From assembly GCA_963797115.1 (NCBI GenBank), contig CAWCOH010000005.1:186001-250000 (forward strand): DNA of 64,000 bases, in the 5' to 3' direction. The notes under the pieces were generated by a model. That model had not been told where the DNA came from. It ran no database searches and saw nothing but the letters and a program-made list of their open reading frames with translations. Every line of letters starts with the position of its first letter. Position 1 is the first letter of the stretch. This stretch comes from AP-15 sp963797115. GTDB lineage: Bacteria; Pseudomonadota; Alphaproteobacteria; ATCC43930; CGMCC-115725. Both the position numbers and the translations under genes were made by a program. Positions 17,838 through 26,481 of the stretch are shown here, one piece after another.

Positions 17838-18686
17838 TCACGCTTCTATCAACTTGATCACCTCACCGTCGATGCCGAAGCAAGCGGCCAGCAGCCGGCC
17901 TGGGTGTCCCTTGCCCCCATCGAGCGATACCGCGAATGCCCCTTCGGCAAAACCTCGGTGCTCGCGGTCGATCCCGCGGATCACGCGACGAAACCCCGCG
18001 AACCGGGTGTTCAAAGCGAGAATGTCGTCATTTCCCCACCAGAACGCATCCCCCTGCGCGGCAAGGGGCCGTGTAGGATCGATCGCAGCAGGGACGAAGA
18101 GCATTCCCTGGTCCGCGGTGAAAGCGGCATGACGCAGTGCCGAGAACAGCGCGGTATGGCCCGGTGCGGCGTTCATCGCGCTCCGCAGAGCCCCGGTCCA
18201 CCGCGTGATCGAGCGGGGACCGTCACGGGCGGCAGCGAAACCCTGCCGCAGATCACCGCCATAGGCGCGCACCGTCGCTTCCATGCCCGCCCTGACCACC
18301 CAACCCAGCACTTCGCTGGGATTGGGCGCAAATTGAAGCTGCAATAGCTTTTGCCACATCTCTTCCTGCGCACCCCGCAAGAAGGCGACGTCGCAGGTAC
18401 AGCCGTAGCGGCGCCCAAGAACGCGCCGACGGAAATCTAGAAGTTCGTCGACGGTCTCAAGCACCGTGTCGCCGTACCCAATATAATTGCCGAGATAGAC
18501 GAGGCGATCGCCCTCGTGGAAGTTTTGGCTAATCGCATCGTGCAATCGGGCCAGACGCGCCGCCGCACCGTGTACAGCGGAAATCCCCCAAACCCTCAGA
18601 CCGCCCCGAAATTGGGCGAATTTGCTCTCGGGCTTCAGTCTCTTAGCTTCGCGTTCAAACGCGGAATCCATCCGCGCCAAACTCAC
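17838..18686 (-). CDS. Metallophosphoesterase-fold protein with degenerate metal sites
   Basis: A 282-residue protein that follows the Ser/Thr-phosphatase pattern but with the ligands changed. The usual GDIHG is GISAVHG (near residue 34), GDYVDRG is LGNYIGYG (near 65) and RGNHE is LRGAQEEMW (near 104). LFVPAAIDPTRPL replaces the common VFVHAGIDP (near 195). The aspartates, the Asn-His pair and a histidine expected to bind the two metals are thus missing, so it is probably not an active phosphatase. The start overlaps the carD stop by four bases, so it is co-translated with CarD. A regulatory or structural role is inference. Confidence 0.68.
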   Translation of the reverse strand: MSLARMDSAFEREAKRLKPESKFAQFRGGLRVWGISAVHGAAARLARLHDAISQNFHEGDRLVYLGNYIGYGDTVLETVDELLDFRRRVLGRRYGCTCDVAFLRGAQEEMWQKLLQLQFAPNPSEVLGWVVRAGMEATVRAYGGDLRQGFAAARDGPRSITRWTGALRSAMNAAPGHTALFSALRHAAFTADQGMLFVPAAIDPTRPLAAQGDAFWWGNDDILALNTRFAGFRRVIRGIDREHRGFAEGAFAVSLDGGKGHPGRLLAACFGIDGEVIKLIEA

Positions 18687-19186
18687 GCTGTAAGTAATTG
18701 TTCCACACGCTGGGTCGCCGTACTCTCATCGATCCGCTCGACCGCTGCGAACTCCCGAACAAGCCGATCGAGTGCTGCCTGATAAATCTGGCGCTCGCTG
18801 TAAGATTGTTCGGGCTGACCGACATTGCGATAGAGGTCGCGTACTACTTCGGCGATCGAAGCGGGATCACCGGAAGCGATCTTGGCCTGATATTCCTGGG
18901 CGCGCCGGCTCCACATCGTTCGTTTAGCTCGTGAGCGTCCGCGCAACTTTGCGAGCGCTGCATCCATTTCTTTGCGACTTGACAGCCTACGCAAGCCAGA
19001 CACTTTCGCTTTGGCCAGCGGCACCCGCAGGGTCATACGGTCTTTGTCGAAATGCACCACGAATACGTTCAGGGTGTGACCGGCGATCTCCTGGGTCTCG
19101 ATCCCAACGATCTTACCGACGCCATGGGTCGGATAAACGACTAGATCGCCAGTTGTGAAAGCAGCCGTTTCCAAAGTCATATCCAT
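18683..19186 (-). CDS. carD: CarD-family transcriptional regulator
   Basis: A 167-residue CarD/CdnL protein. The N-terminal RNA-polymerase-interacting Tudor-like domain begins FTTGDLVVYPTHGVGKIVGI (residues 9-28), followed by VFVVHFDKDRMTLRVP and KVSGLRRLSS. The helical C-terminal DNA-contact domain includes TMWSRRAQEYQAKI and IAEVVRDLYRN. CarD stabilises open promoter complexes, notably at rRNA promoters. I use the ATG at 19184-19186 (MDMTLETAAF). A longer in-frame start at 19243 adds arginine-rich noise. It lies downstream of fdxA on the same strand and overlaps the next gene by four bases. Confidence 0.92.
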   Translation of the reverse strand: MDMTLETAAFTTGDLVVYPTHGVGKIVGIETQEIAGHTLNVFVVHFDKDRMTLRVPLAKAKVSGLRRLSSRKEMDAALAKLRGRSRAKRTMWSRRAQEYQAKIASGDPASIAEVVRDLYRNVGQPEQSYSERQIYQAALDRLVREFAAVERIDESTATQRVEQLLTA

Positions 19187-19380
19187 CTTTCGCGATCGGT
19201 CCGCTTCAGCCGGTCGCCGAACCGCGGGTCGACAACCGCCCACGATTCGACGAAGAGCGCGGGGGATCGTTAGGATACCCTAAAAGGCCGATCGAAAGCC
19301 AGCAGATCAAGGGCGCCGGCGCGGCAAAGTGGGTAATTAGCGACGCCGTACGGTTTTCTGGCCCGGCCGTTGGGCCGAAT

Positions 19381-19716
19381 TTAGGTTCCGCCCGGTTTAG
19401 CGCTGAAGAACTTATCGAATTTGTCCAGCGTATCTTTCCATTCGTCGGCGTCAGCGGGATAGGCCTTTTTGCGCGTAATATTGGGCCAGGCTATGGCATA
19501 TTTTCGGTTAAGTTCCAACCAGCGTTCAGCCGGCGGCTCGCTATCAGGAATGATCGCCTCGACCGGGCATTCAGGCTCACACACTCCGCAATCGATGCAT
19601 TCATCTGGGTGAATAACTAGCATGTTTTCACCCTCGTAGAAACAGTCAACGGGGCAGACCTCCACACAATCCATATATTTACAACGGATGCACGCTTCAG
19701 TGACAACATAGGTCAT
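19381..19716 (-). CDS. fdxA: Seven-iron ferredoxin FdxA
   Basis: A 111-residue FdxA-type ferredoxin. CIRCKYMDCVEVCPVDC (cysteines 9, 12, 17, 21, 25) and CIDCGVCEPECPVEA (from about residue 40) provide the [3Fe-4S] and [4Fe-4S] ligands. The C-terminal extension with WLELNRKYA and ITRKK is typical of this class. It carries electrons in the cytoplasm; its partner is unknown. The ATG at 19714-19716 starts MTYVVTEAC exactly as in relatives. In many alphaproteobacteria an S4-domain gene precedes fdxA directly; here the S4 gene is about 8 kb away (27635-27997), on the far side of an inserted glycan island. Confidence 0.93.
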   Translation of the reverse strand: MTYVVTEACIRCKYMDCVEVCPVDCFYEGENMLVIHPDECIDCGVCEPECPVEAIIPDSEPPAERWLELNRKYAIAWPNITRKKAYPADADEWKDTLDKFDKFFSAKPGGT

Positions 19717-20128
19717 GATGGCTGGATCTTCCTCTTGAGCTTCGGGAGCTTTCCGCCTATTGCTGGCTTCATCTCGCCGGACCAACCTCTACCGTCAACA
19801 AGCCACACTCGACTGCGAGATCAAACGTGCTAGCGCAGCCAAACAGTCGAACCTCGTCGCGGCAAAATCCTGCGAGGTCTCCCCATTGCGAATCGTTTGG
19901 TTCAGCCCGACGATCCGACCGAAGGGCACTCCAATCTAGCTCCTTGCCTAACATGCGAGATCACCACTGAGCAACCCCCAAGCGCCATTTCTCCAAAGTA
20001 ACGCTGTTTATTAGCCCATTTGCCGTTTGCGGGGCCATTTATGTTATCTCATCTCCCCAAAGGAAATGGGCCGCCCTCTCCAGCCGTTATCCGTCACCTC
20101 GCCCCCCTCGACCAATGGATCTGATGTT
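19717..20128. other. Junction between fdxA and the glycan island
   Basis: About 410 bases. A 61-codon open frame on the minus strand (19769-19954) matches nothing I know and has no ribosome site I would trust. This is the left boundary of the island that splits S4 from fdxA. I could not see an integrase, a tRNA or a clear direct repeat at either edge. The base composition turns visibly more AT-rich from about 19970 onward. Confidence 0.35.
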
Positions 20129-21289
20129 ATGAAGCGCGGTAAGATTGTCGTTCTCCATTTCGCCGCTCAGATGCCGCTCGCGGGTATCTCATGGCAAGCC
20201 GTACATTATCTTTTAGGAATAGAGCAGCTCGGTTATGAAGCTTGGTATGTCGAAGACGGCGGAGCCAATCCCTATGATCCTTGGGCTAATAGTGTGGTGA
20301 CGGGATGCGACTACAATGTGGCCTCTCTTCGAAAAATAATAAATCGCTACGGGTTTGGACAGCGTTGGGCCTACTGGGACGCAACTCGTGATGCCTTTCA
20401 CGGACTTTCACGCGACCGCGTGAGACAGCTTTACGCCGAAGCCAACGGCATCATCAATCTTTGCGGGGCAACAAACCTGCGCGAGGAGCATCTACTCTGT
20501 CCAGTCCGGATTATGATCGACACCGACCCTGTCTATGAGCAGATCAAATACGCGAAGGTCGATCGATCCGCCCGCGCCTACCTTGATGCACATACGCACT
20601 TTTTTACCTATGGCGAGAACCTCGGCACATCCAATTGCCCTGTGCCTCTGTGCGGCATTCCTTGGCGTCCGACCCGGCCGCCGATAGATCTCCGCCATTG
20701 GCCCGAACCGGATAACGTTCCCTCTTGCTTCACGACCGTCGGCACCTGGGAGAATAAGGGAAAAAACATTGACTTCGAAGGCTTGAGCTATGTCTGGTCG
20801 AAACACGTGAACTTTGTGCAATTTCTTGATCTGCCCAAGCGGCGGCCGGAAATTTCTTTTCGCATGGCTCTGCTGCCGCCCTCCGACAAAGTGCGCTCGG
20901 AGATCTCGATGCGTGGCTGGAGCTTAGTCGATCCGCGCCCGATCTCAGCCGATATGGAGCGTTATGCCGAGTTTATCGGCGGTTCATTCGGCGAATTCAC
21001 GGTGGCAAAGGATATATACGCTCGCTCGAATAGCGGCTGGTTTAGTGATCGCAGCGCCTGCTACCTCGCCGCCGGTCGCCCAGTGGTAACAATGCGAACG
21101 GGGTTTAGCAACTTCTATCCGGTCGGGCGCGGATTGTTCGAATATTCTACCTACGACGACGCACTCGCCGGCATCGATGCGATCACTTCCGACTACCGTA
21201 CCCATAGTCGAGCGGCGAGGGAACTCGCGCGCGAATATTTTGCTGCTGACCGCGTTCTTGGCGTGTTATTCGCTGTCGCCGGGTTGTAA
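20129..21289 (+). CDS. Glycosyltransferase-like protein (GT-B type)
   Basis: A 386-residue protein that opens KIVVLHFAAQMPLAGISWQA and then QLGYEAWYVEDGGANPYDPW, a nucleotide-binding N-terminal half. In the C-terminal half, RSNSGWFSDRSACYLAAGRP near residue 325, followed by VVTMRTGFSNFYPVGRGL and FEYSTYDDALAGIDAI, is the sugar-nucleotide-donor site pattern of GT-B transferases. A further in-frame start lies at 20027, but the added 34 residues look noncoding. Donor and acceptor are unknown. It opens the plus-strand half of the island and is followed 90 bases later by the GT39-type gene. Confidence 0.68.
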   Translation: MKRGKIVVLHFAAQMPLAGISWQAVHYLLGIEQLGYEAWYVEDGGANPYDPWANSVVTGCDYNVASLRKIINRYGFGQRWAYWDATRDAFHGLSRDRVRQLYAEANGIINLCGATNLREEHLLCPVRIMIDTDPVYEQIKYAKVDRSARAYLDAHTHFFTYGENLGTSNCPVPLCGIPWRPTRPPIDLRHWPEPDNVPSCFTTVGTWENKGKNIDFEGLSYVWSKHVNFVQFLDLPKRRPEISFRMALLPPSDKVRSEISMRGWSLVDPRPISADMERYAEFIGGSFGEFTVAKDIYARSNSGWFSDRSACYLAAGRPVVTMRTGFSNFYPVGRGLFEYSTYDDALAGIDAITSDYRTHSRAARELAREYFAADRVLGVLFAVAGL

Positions 21290-21378
21290 ACCGGCGATGG
21301 TGCAGCTTGACAGATGTGGCCAAAAAGAGTGCAGATCCTTCGATATAGAGGGGAGCTGTTAGCCTGCCGGATCCAATA

Positions 21379-23163
21379 ATGGACGCTTTCGGAACCTCAC
21401 TTATCACTAACCCCCTCACAGCTGGTGTAACCGGTACCACGCCACGCAGGCAGCAACTAAACAGAGATAAATTTTGGGAACAACTGTCCTTCGCGATCAT
21501 CGCGCTCGGCGTAGTCCTCGCGTTGCTGACGTTCCGGGATTACGGGGTCACTTGGGATGAAGATGTCCATAATTGGTACGGAAATTTTGTTCTAGATTAT
21601 TACCTATCATTTTTTACGGACCGGAACGCTCTCCATTGGCGTGACCTCTACAACTACGGGGCGATCTTCGACGCCACTGCCGCAGCGCTGAATCGAGTCT
21701 CCCCTATGGGGATTTACGAGACGCGGCATCTCCTGAATGCCCTCGTGGGGGTCCTCGGATTGGTGGGCTGCTATAAACTAGGTCACGCCATGGGCGGCGC
21801 CAGAGTCGGGTTTTTCGCCACCCTCTTTCTACTTCTCATACCGAACTACTACGGGCAGATGTTTAACAACCCAAAGGACATTCCCTTCGCCGTCGGTGTG
21901 GTCTGGGCAACCTACTACATGGTTCGGATGGTGCCGGCTTTGCCTCGGCCGTCACCCGGTCTTCTGGCGAAGCTCGGCGTGACCATAGGCATGACAATGG
22001 GTGTGCGGATCGGAGGCCTGCTGCTCTTTTGCTATACGGGCCTTCTCCTTGCGGTCGATGGAGGGTGGCGGACTCTCGTCGCCCGTCGGCCCTTGTTGCT
22101 ACTCGAAGCTGCTTGGACAGCAGTTTTGCGGGTCCTTTTGCCGGTCCTCCTCTTTGCCTACCCGGTCATGTTGCTATTTTGGCCGTGGGGGCAGACCGGT
22201 CCGATTGAAAACCCCCTGCGAGCACTCTCCTTCTTCTCGCATCAAGATTTTCCATACAGCACCTTGTTTGCTGGCCGCTTGGTCCCCGCTTCCAACTTGC
22301 CGTGGACCTACCTTCCTACCCACATCGCCCTTGCACTGCCCGAACTGATCCTCGTTCTCCTGTTGTGCGCCCCAATCATCGGCGGGGTTGCTCTCGCGCG
22401 AGGCCGGACACGGATCTCCCATAAACAGGTACTTGTGTACCTTATCCTTGGTGTCGGAATCGTCTTTCCGGTTGCATTTGCGATCGCAATCAAGGCTGTG
22501 CTGTTCGACGGCATGCGACATTTCATCTTTGTACTACCGCTGGCTGCGGTTGTCTCAGCGCTGGTTGCCAGCCACGGATTGACGAGGCTCGCACGCTATC
22601 GGTACCGAAAACCAATCTACGTCGTCATTGCTTTATATTGCATTGGTCATATCTCCGTCATGGCCATGCTGCACCCGGATCAATATGTTTACTATAACTC
22701 CTTTATCGATGGCGTTGCCGGCGCGGAGCAGAAATTCAAGCTCGATTATTGGGCTAATTCCTACTCCGAGGTAGTTCAAGGGCTTGAGGACTACCTGCGT
22801 CGGGCTTACGGCCTGGATTTCGAGGAGCGTGAGTTCACCGTGGCGGTATGCGGTCCGCCGGTCTCGGCCGATTATTATTTCCCGGCGAACTTTCGCTTCA
22901 CGCGCCAGCTCTCTCGCGCGGATTTTTTTATTGCGTTTACCAAGGATAATTGTGACCGTTCGCTGCCGGGGCGACCGGTCTACCAAGTTCGAGCGTATGG
23001 GTGCGTTGCTGTCGGTTGTGCTCGATCGGCGCGACCGCTCCACCGAGAAGCGGAACGCGAGGCGGCCCCTGGCCGCCGTGCTGCCACGATACTCGCTCGG
23101 CCCGGACCCTTGAGCCTTTGCTCTTCGCATGTAACACACGTAGGAATAGGGGCGACTAAATAG
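21379..23163 (+). CDS. Polytopic glycosyltransferase, GT39/ArnT-PMT type, C terminus possibly frameshifted
   Basis: A 594-residue inner-membrane protein with about ten hydrophobic segments. The first loop carries FRDYGVTWDEDVHNWY (near residue 55), where the Asp-Glu pair matches the catalytic acidic site of dolichol/undecaprenyl-phosphate-sugar transferases such as PMT and ArnT. The last 60 residues (from VYQVRAYGC) are arginine/alanine-rich and unlike the rest. The overlapping frame reads ERMGALLSVVLDRRDRS from about 22996 and ends at 23113, which looks like the original C terminus. One extra base near 22990 would explain this. It probably moves a lipid-linked sugar onto an envelope acceptor. 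Confidence 0.75.
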   Translation: MDAFGTSLITNPLTAGVTGTTPRRQQLNRDKFWEQLSFAIIALGVVLALLTFRDYGVTWDEDVHNWYGNFVLDYYLSFFTDRNALHWRDLYNYGAIFDATAAALNRVSPMGIYETRHLLNALVGVLGLVGCYKLGHAMGGARVGFFATLFLLLIPNYYGQMFNNPKDIPFAVGVVWATYYMVRMVPALPRPSPGLLAKLGVTIGMTMGVRIGGLLLFCYTGLLLAVDGGWRTLVARRPLLLLEAAWTAVLRVLLPVLLFAYPVMLLFWPWGQTGPIENPLRALSFFSHQDFPYSTLFAGRLVPASNLPWTYLPTHIALALPELILVLLLCAPIIGGVALARGRTRISHKQVLVYLILGVGIVFPVAFAIAIKAVLFDGMRHFIFVLPLAAVVSALVASHGLTRLARYRYRKPIYVVIALYCIGHISVMAMLHPDQYVYYNSFIDGVAGAEQKFKLDYWANSYSEVVQGLEDYLRRAYGLDFEEREFTVAVCGPPVSADYYFPANFRFTRQLSRADFFIAFTKDNCDRSLPGRPVYQVRAYGCVAVGCARSARPLHREAEREAAPGRRAATILARPGPLSLCSSHVTHVGIGATK

Positions 23164-23207
23164 GCGTTCTGCGGTCGCGACCTCAGCGGACCAGGGTGCT
23201 ATCCCTC

Positions 23208-23969
23208 ATGGAACGTTCTGAATATGACAAGCTCGACCGCGTTGAGGATCGAATGTGGTGGTTCGCCGCCAGTCACCGAAACTTGCTGATGCTCTCTCGG
23301 CATCACGTATTGCTCGAAGCCGGGGATCGGCCGATCCTGGACGCTGGCTGCGGGACGGGCGGATTTCTCGCCCGACTAGCGAGCCTCTACCCGGATCGCA
23401 CTTTGCTCGGGCTCGACACTGACCAGGAAGCTTGCAGACGAGCGACAGCCAAGAGCGCCCGTCCGATCTGTGCCGGTTCGGTCAATGCCCTTCCCTTTCC
23501 CGACGGCGTCTTTGCTGTAATCTTCAGCGCTGACGTTTTGTGTCATCGCAACGTAGATGAAAAGGACGCCCTGAGGCAATTTCGTCGTTGCCTCGCCGAA
23601 CGCGGATGGCTCATTTTAAATCTGCCAGCCTATCGTTGGATGTTATCGGGACACGACACCGCCGTACATAATACTCGGCGTTATACTTCAGTGAGGCTAG
23701 CACGTTTGTTGAAGGCGACCGGGTTCCGCCTGATCTACTCTACTTACTGGAACTCCCTGCTGTTTCCATTTATGGTGGCTTCGCGTAAACTCTTTTCTCC
23801 CGAGGGTACGAGGGCAGCCAGCGGGGTCACCCTCCACCCTCTCCCAGTCGACACGGTCGGTCGTGCGGCGACAGCCCTCGAAACTATCCTCTTGCGAGCG
23901 GGATTGAGGTTCCCGTTCGGCGGGTCAGTTCTCGCAATCGCTGCCAAGGAAGACGCCGCCGGTGGTTGA
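23208..23969 (+). CDS. Class I SAM-dependent methyltransferase
   Basis: A 253-residue methyltransferase. Motif I is ILDAGCGTGGFLARL (near residue 44), the acidic residue at the end of strand 2 is in LLGLDTDQEAC, and VNALPFPDGVFAVIFSADVL (near 100) supplies motifs II-III. N-terminal MERSEYDKLDRVEDRMWWF is a pattern frequent in methyltransferases of glycan clusters. I use the ATG at 23208; a GTG at 23196 is also in frame. It overlaps the following GT2 gene by eight bases, so the two are translationally coupled. The target could be a sugar or a lipid carrier and cannot be told from sequence. Confidence 0.82.
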   Translation: MERSEYDKLDRVEDRMWWFAASHRNLLMLSRHHVLLEAGDRPILDAGCGTGGFLARLASLYPDRTLLGLDTDQEACRRATAKSARPICAGSVNALPFPDGVFAVIFSADVLCHRNVDEKDALRQFRRCLAERGWLILNLPAYRWMLSGHDTAVHNTRRYTSVRLARLLKATGFRLIYSTYWNSLLFPFMVASRKLFSPEGTRAASGVTLHPLPVDTVGRAATALETILLRAGLRFPFGGSVLAIAAKEDAAGG

Positions 23970-24975
23970 GACCGACCAGACGAGTGCCGAGACTGCACCT
24001 CGTCTCGCCCTCTCGATCGTGATCCCGGTCTTCAATGGCGCGGGAAGTGTCGCGGAACTCGTTGGCGCGCTTGAGAACCTTCCGATCCCTGGTGGGCACG
24101 AAATCATAGTTGTCAACGATGGTAGCGTCGATAACAGCCTTCAAGTTCTTCACGCCCTTTTCGATAAAGCGCGGGTCCCAATGACGCTAATTGACCTCGC
24201 GCGGAACTACGGCGAGCACAACGCTGTAATGGCGGGGTTGCGCCACGCAGGCGGAACTCACGTGATTACAATGGACGACGACCTGCAAAATCCTCCGGAA
24301 GAGGTGCAGCGCCTTCTTGCCTTTACCCAGCGGAGCGGCAAGCAAGTGGTCTATACCTATTACGACCACAAGCGACATCCTATGTGGCGCAACTTCGCCA
24401 GCCGCTTTGCGAACCGGGTTGCGAATTTCGTCCTCGATAAACCCAGCGGCCTGTATCTTTCCAGCTTCCGCTGCATGAGCGCGTTCGTTGTACAAGAAAT
24501 CAGTCGTTATGAGGGCCCTTTTCCGTATGTCGATGGATTAATTCTCCAGATTACCCAAGACATTGATCGGCTTCTCGTGAGTCATCTTCCGAGGTTTTCC
24601 GGAAGAAGCAATTATACCGTGCGCCGGCTTATACGATTGTGGATGAGCATGTTCGTAAATTTTTCGGTCATGCCTTTGCGAATTAGTACATTTACAGGCT
24701 TTATTCTGAGCGCGTTTGGGGCTCTTGGGGGCGCGATCGTGGTTGGAGAGGCGCTGTTTCGGTCACCACCGCCGGGCTGGGCATCGCTAATGGCGGCGGT
24801 TCTTCTGCTTTCCGGCGTGCAGCTCTTGATCCTCGGAATCGTCGGCGAATATCTGGGCCGACTGTACCTGACCGTCAATCGGAAACCCCAATCCGTGCTG
24901 AAGGAAGTGCGCCGCAAACAACCGAGCCGTGCGGTGGAGAGAACGTCGCCGGCGTGCATGAGCCGGAGCGCGTGA
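23962..24975 (+). CDS. GT2 glycosyltransferase with two C-terminal membrane helices (ArnC/DPM1-like)
   Basis: A 337-residue polyprenyl-phosphate glycosyltransferase. The GT-A domain has LSIVIPVFNGAGSVAEL (near 17), EIIVVNDGSVDNS (near 48), the metal-binding DDD in ITMDDDLQNPPEE (near 105) and RNYGEHNAVMAGLRHAGG (near 80). Two helices at about 238-262 and 272-295 anchor it, as in ArnC and GtrB. It would load a sugar from a nucleotide donor onto undecaprenyl phosphate on the cytoplasmic side. GTG start, overlapping the methyltransferase gene. It precedes the remnant of a small flippase-like gene, exactly as arnC-type genes often do. Confidence 0.87.
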   Translation: MVETDQTSAETAPRLALSIVIPVFNGAGSVAELVGALENLPIPGGHEIIVVNDGSVDNSLQVLHALFDKARVPMTLIDLARNYGEHNAVMAGLRHAGGTHVITMDDDLQNPPEEVQRLLAFTQRSGKQVVYTYYDHKRHPMWRNFASRFANRVANFVLDKPSGLYLSSFRCMSAFVVQEISRYEGPFPYVDGLILQITQDIDRLLVSHLPRFSGRSNYTVRRLIRLWMSMFVNFSVMPLRISTFTGFILSAFGALGGAIVVGEALFRSPPPGWASLMAAVLLLSGVQLLILGIVGEYLGRLYLTVNRKPQSVLKEVRRKQPSRAVERTSPACMSRSA

Positions 24976-24980
24976 ACGCC

Positions 24981-25348
24981 ATGGTTGTCTCATACGCTTT
25001 GCCTCGCAACGGCGATCCTACTTGATATCAGTGGGCAGATGGCATTGAAATCAGCGGCCGATGGTGCGGTTACCAGTATGCCGTAGATCAACCCACTAAC
25101 TATTGTCGGGTTTGTAATCTATAGTCTCGCTGCGCTCTGTCACATTGCGGCGCTCAAGTACATTCCCGTCTCCATCGCGTTCCCTTCGGTCTCGGCGAGC
25201 TATGCACTGGCGCCGTCCTTGGGCATCTCCTGTGGGAACAAGCCTCTCGGCCTCCCACAGATCACGGGCCTCGCCACTGATCGGCAGCGCGGTGGTGCTA
25301 ATTCACAGCATTGAGTGGGCGGGACGACGCCGCCACTTTAATTGGTGA
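24981..25348 (+). pseudogene. Decayed small EamA/SMR transporter (ArnE/F-like)
   Basis: The reading frame is broken at least three times. It starts MVVSYAL at 24981 and shifts frame near 25000 to LATAILLDISGQMALKSAAD. It meets an in-frame TAG at 25084 and continues with INPLTIVGFVIYSLAALCH and then IAALKYIPVSIAFPSVSASY. It shifts again near 25260 to LIGSAVVLIHSIEW. Put together this is a four-helix small multidrug-resistance/EamA-fold protein of the kind that flips undecaprenyl-phosphate aminosugars in arn clusters. It lies directly after the GT2 gene. Multiple lesions argue for real decay rather than sequencing error. Confidence 0.75.
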
Positions 25349-26468
25349 AAAACTCGTTGATTTTGCCGATGACCTGGTCGACCTGCGCGTCGGAGAGCTG
25401 CGGGTACATCGGTAGACTTAATATCTGTCGGGCGGCGCGCTCGGTTAAACCGAGACCTGATGGGACCGCGCAGCGGTCGCGATAGGCGGGTTGCAAATGG
25501 ACGGGAACAGGGTAGTGGACCCCAGTTCCAATTCCGGCGGCCCCGAGCCGCTCCCGCAACGCATCGCGCTCGGCAAGGCGGATCACATATTGGTGAAAGA
25601 CATGGATCGCATCCGCACGACGCGCCGGGAGGATTAACGGCACCCCCGCCAGTCCCGCATCATAACGTGCAGCAAAGGCTCGCCGCCGCGCATTGTCCCC
25701 CGTAAGGCTCCTGAGCTTGACACCGAGAATTGCGGCCTGGATGGGATCGAGGCGCGAATTTATCCCGATGCGGGCGCTGACAAAGCGTTGTTTCCAGCCA
25801 TATTCGCGAATTTCGCGCAACGCCCTGGCGATAGTGGCATCGTTGGTGGTTGCCATGCCCCCATCGCCGGCTGCACCGAGGTTCTTGGTCGGATAGAAAC
25901 TGAAACACCCAACATCGCCGACTGAGCCCGTTGCTCGCCCGCGATAGCATGCTCCATGGCTCTGCGCGCAGTCCTCGATCAAACGCAAGCCGTGCGCACG
26001 GGCGATGTCACCGAGCGCGCTGAGTTCAGCGGGTTGGCCATAAAGGTGCACGGGCAACACCGCTGCCGGCCTCCCCGAAAGCGGCATCTGCAAGGCCCGC
26101 GAGAGTTCACCGGGGGCCATCGTATACGTCCCGGGCTCTACATCGATGAACACTGCGGTCGCACCTGCGCGTTCGATAGCCGCAACGGTGGCTACAGCAG
26201 TATGAGACACAGTAAACACAAGATCGCCAGTGCCAATGCCGCAAGCGCGCAACGCAAGCTCGATCGCATCCGTCCCGCTTGCGCAGCCAACGGCGTGAGC
26301 GACACCGATGAACTCTGCAAACGCCGACTCAAAGATCTCGACCTCTCGGCCGAGGATATAGCTGCCGCTCTCTAAGATGCGGCTTACCGCAGCGTCTATC
26401 TCGGGCCGCTGCGCGAGATAACCGGCGCGAGGATCGGTTTGAGGAATGTGGAGGAAAGAGGAGCTCAA
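25338..26468 (-). CDS. DegT/DnrJ/EryC1/StrS sugar aminotransferase
   Basis: A 376-residue PLP enzyme that transaminates a nucleotide-linked ketosugar. GCASGTDAIELALRACGIG (near residue 61) holds the phosphate loop, RLIEDCAQSHGACYRGR (near 160) the PLP-stacking and nitrogen-contacting residues, and FSFYPTKNLGAAGDGGM (near 187) the Schiff-base lysine. The C-terminal GVHYPVPVHLQPAY (near 315) is the family signature. The start codon appears to be TTG at 26466-26468, because no ATG lies where the N terminus must be. It follows the epimerase gene by 13 bases on the same strand. The pair probably makes the aminosugar used by the neighbouring transferases. Confidence 0.88.
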   Translation of the reverse strand: MSSSFLHIPQTDPRAGYLAQRPEIDAAVSRILESGSYILGREVEIFESAFAEFIGVAHAVGCASGTDAIELALRACGIGTGDLVFTVSHTAVATVAAIERAGATAVFIDVEPGTYTMAPGELSRALQMPLSGRPAAVLPVHLYGQPAELSALGDIARAHGLRLIEDCAQSHGACYRGRATGSVGDVGCFSFYPTKNLGAAGDGGMATTNDATIARALREIREYGWKQRFVSARIGINSRLDPIQAAILGVKLRSLTGDNARRRAFAARYDAGLAGVPLILPARRADAIHVFHQYVIRLAERDALRERLGAAGIGTGVHYPVPVHLQPAYRDRCAVPSGLGLTERAARQILSLPMYPQLSDAQVDQVIGKINEFFTN

Positions 26469-26481
26469 GTTTTAAGCAGCA

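Noticed and set aside
19769..19954. 61-codon minus-strand frame upstream of fdxA
   Set aside because: No ribosome site, no known family and it lies at the island junction; kept only as a note in the intergenic entry.
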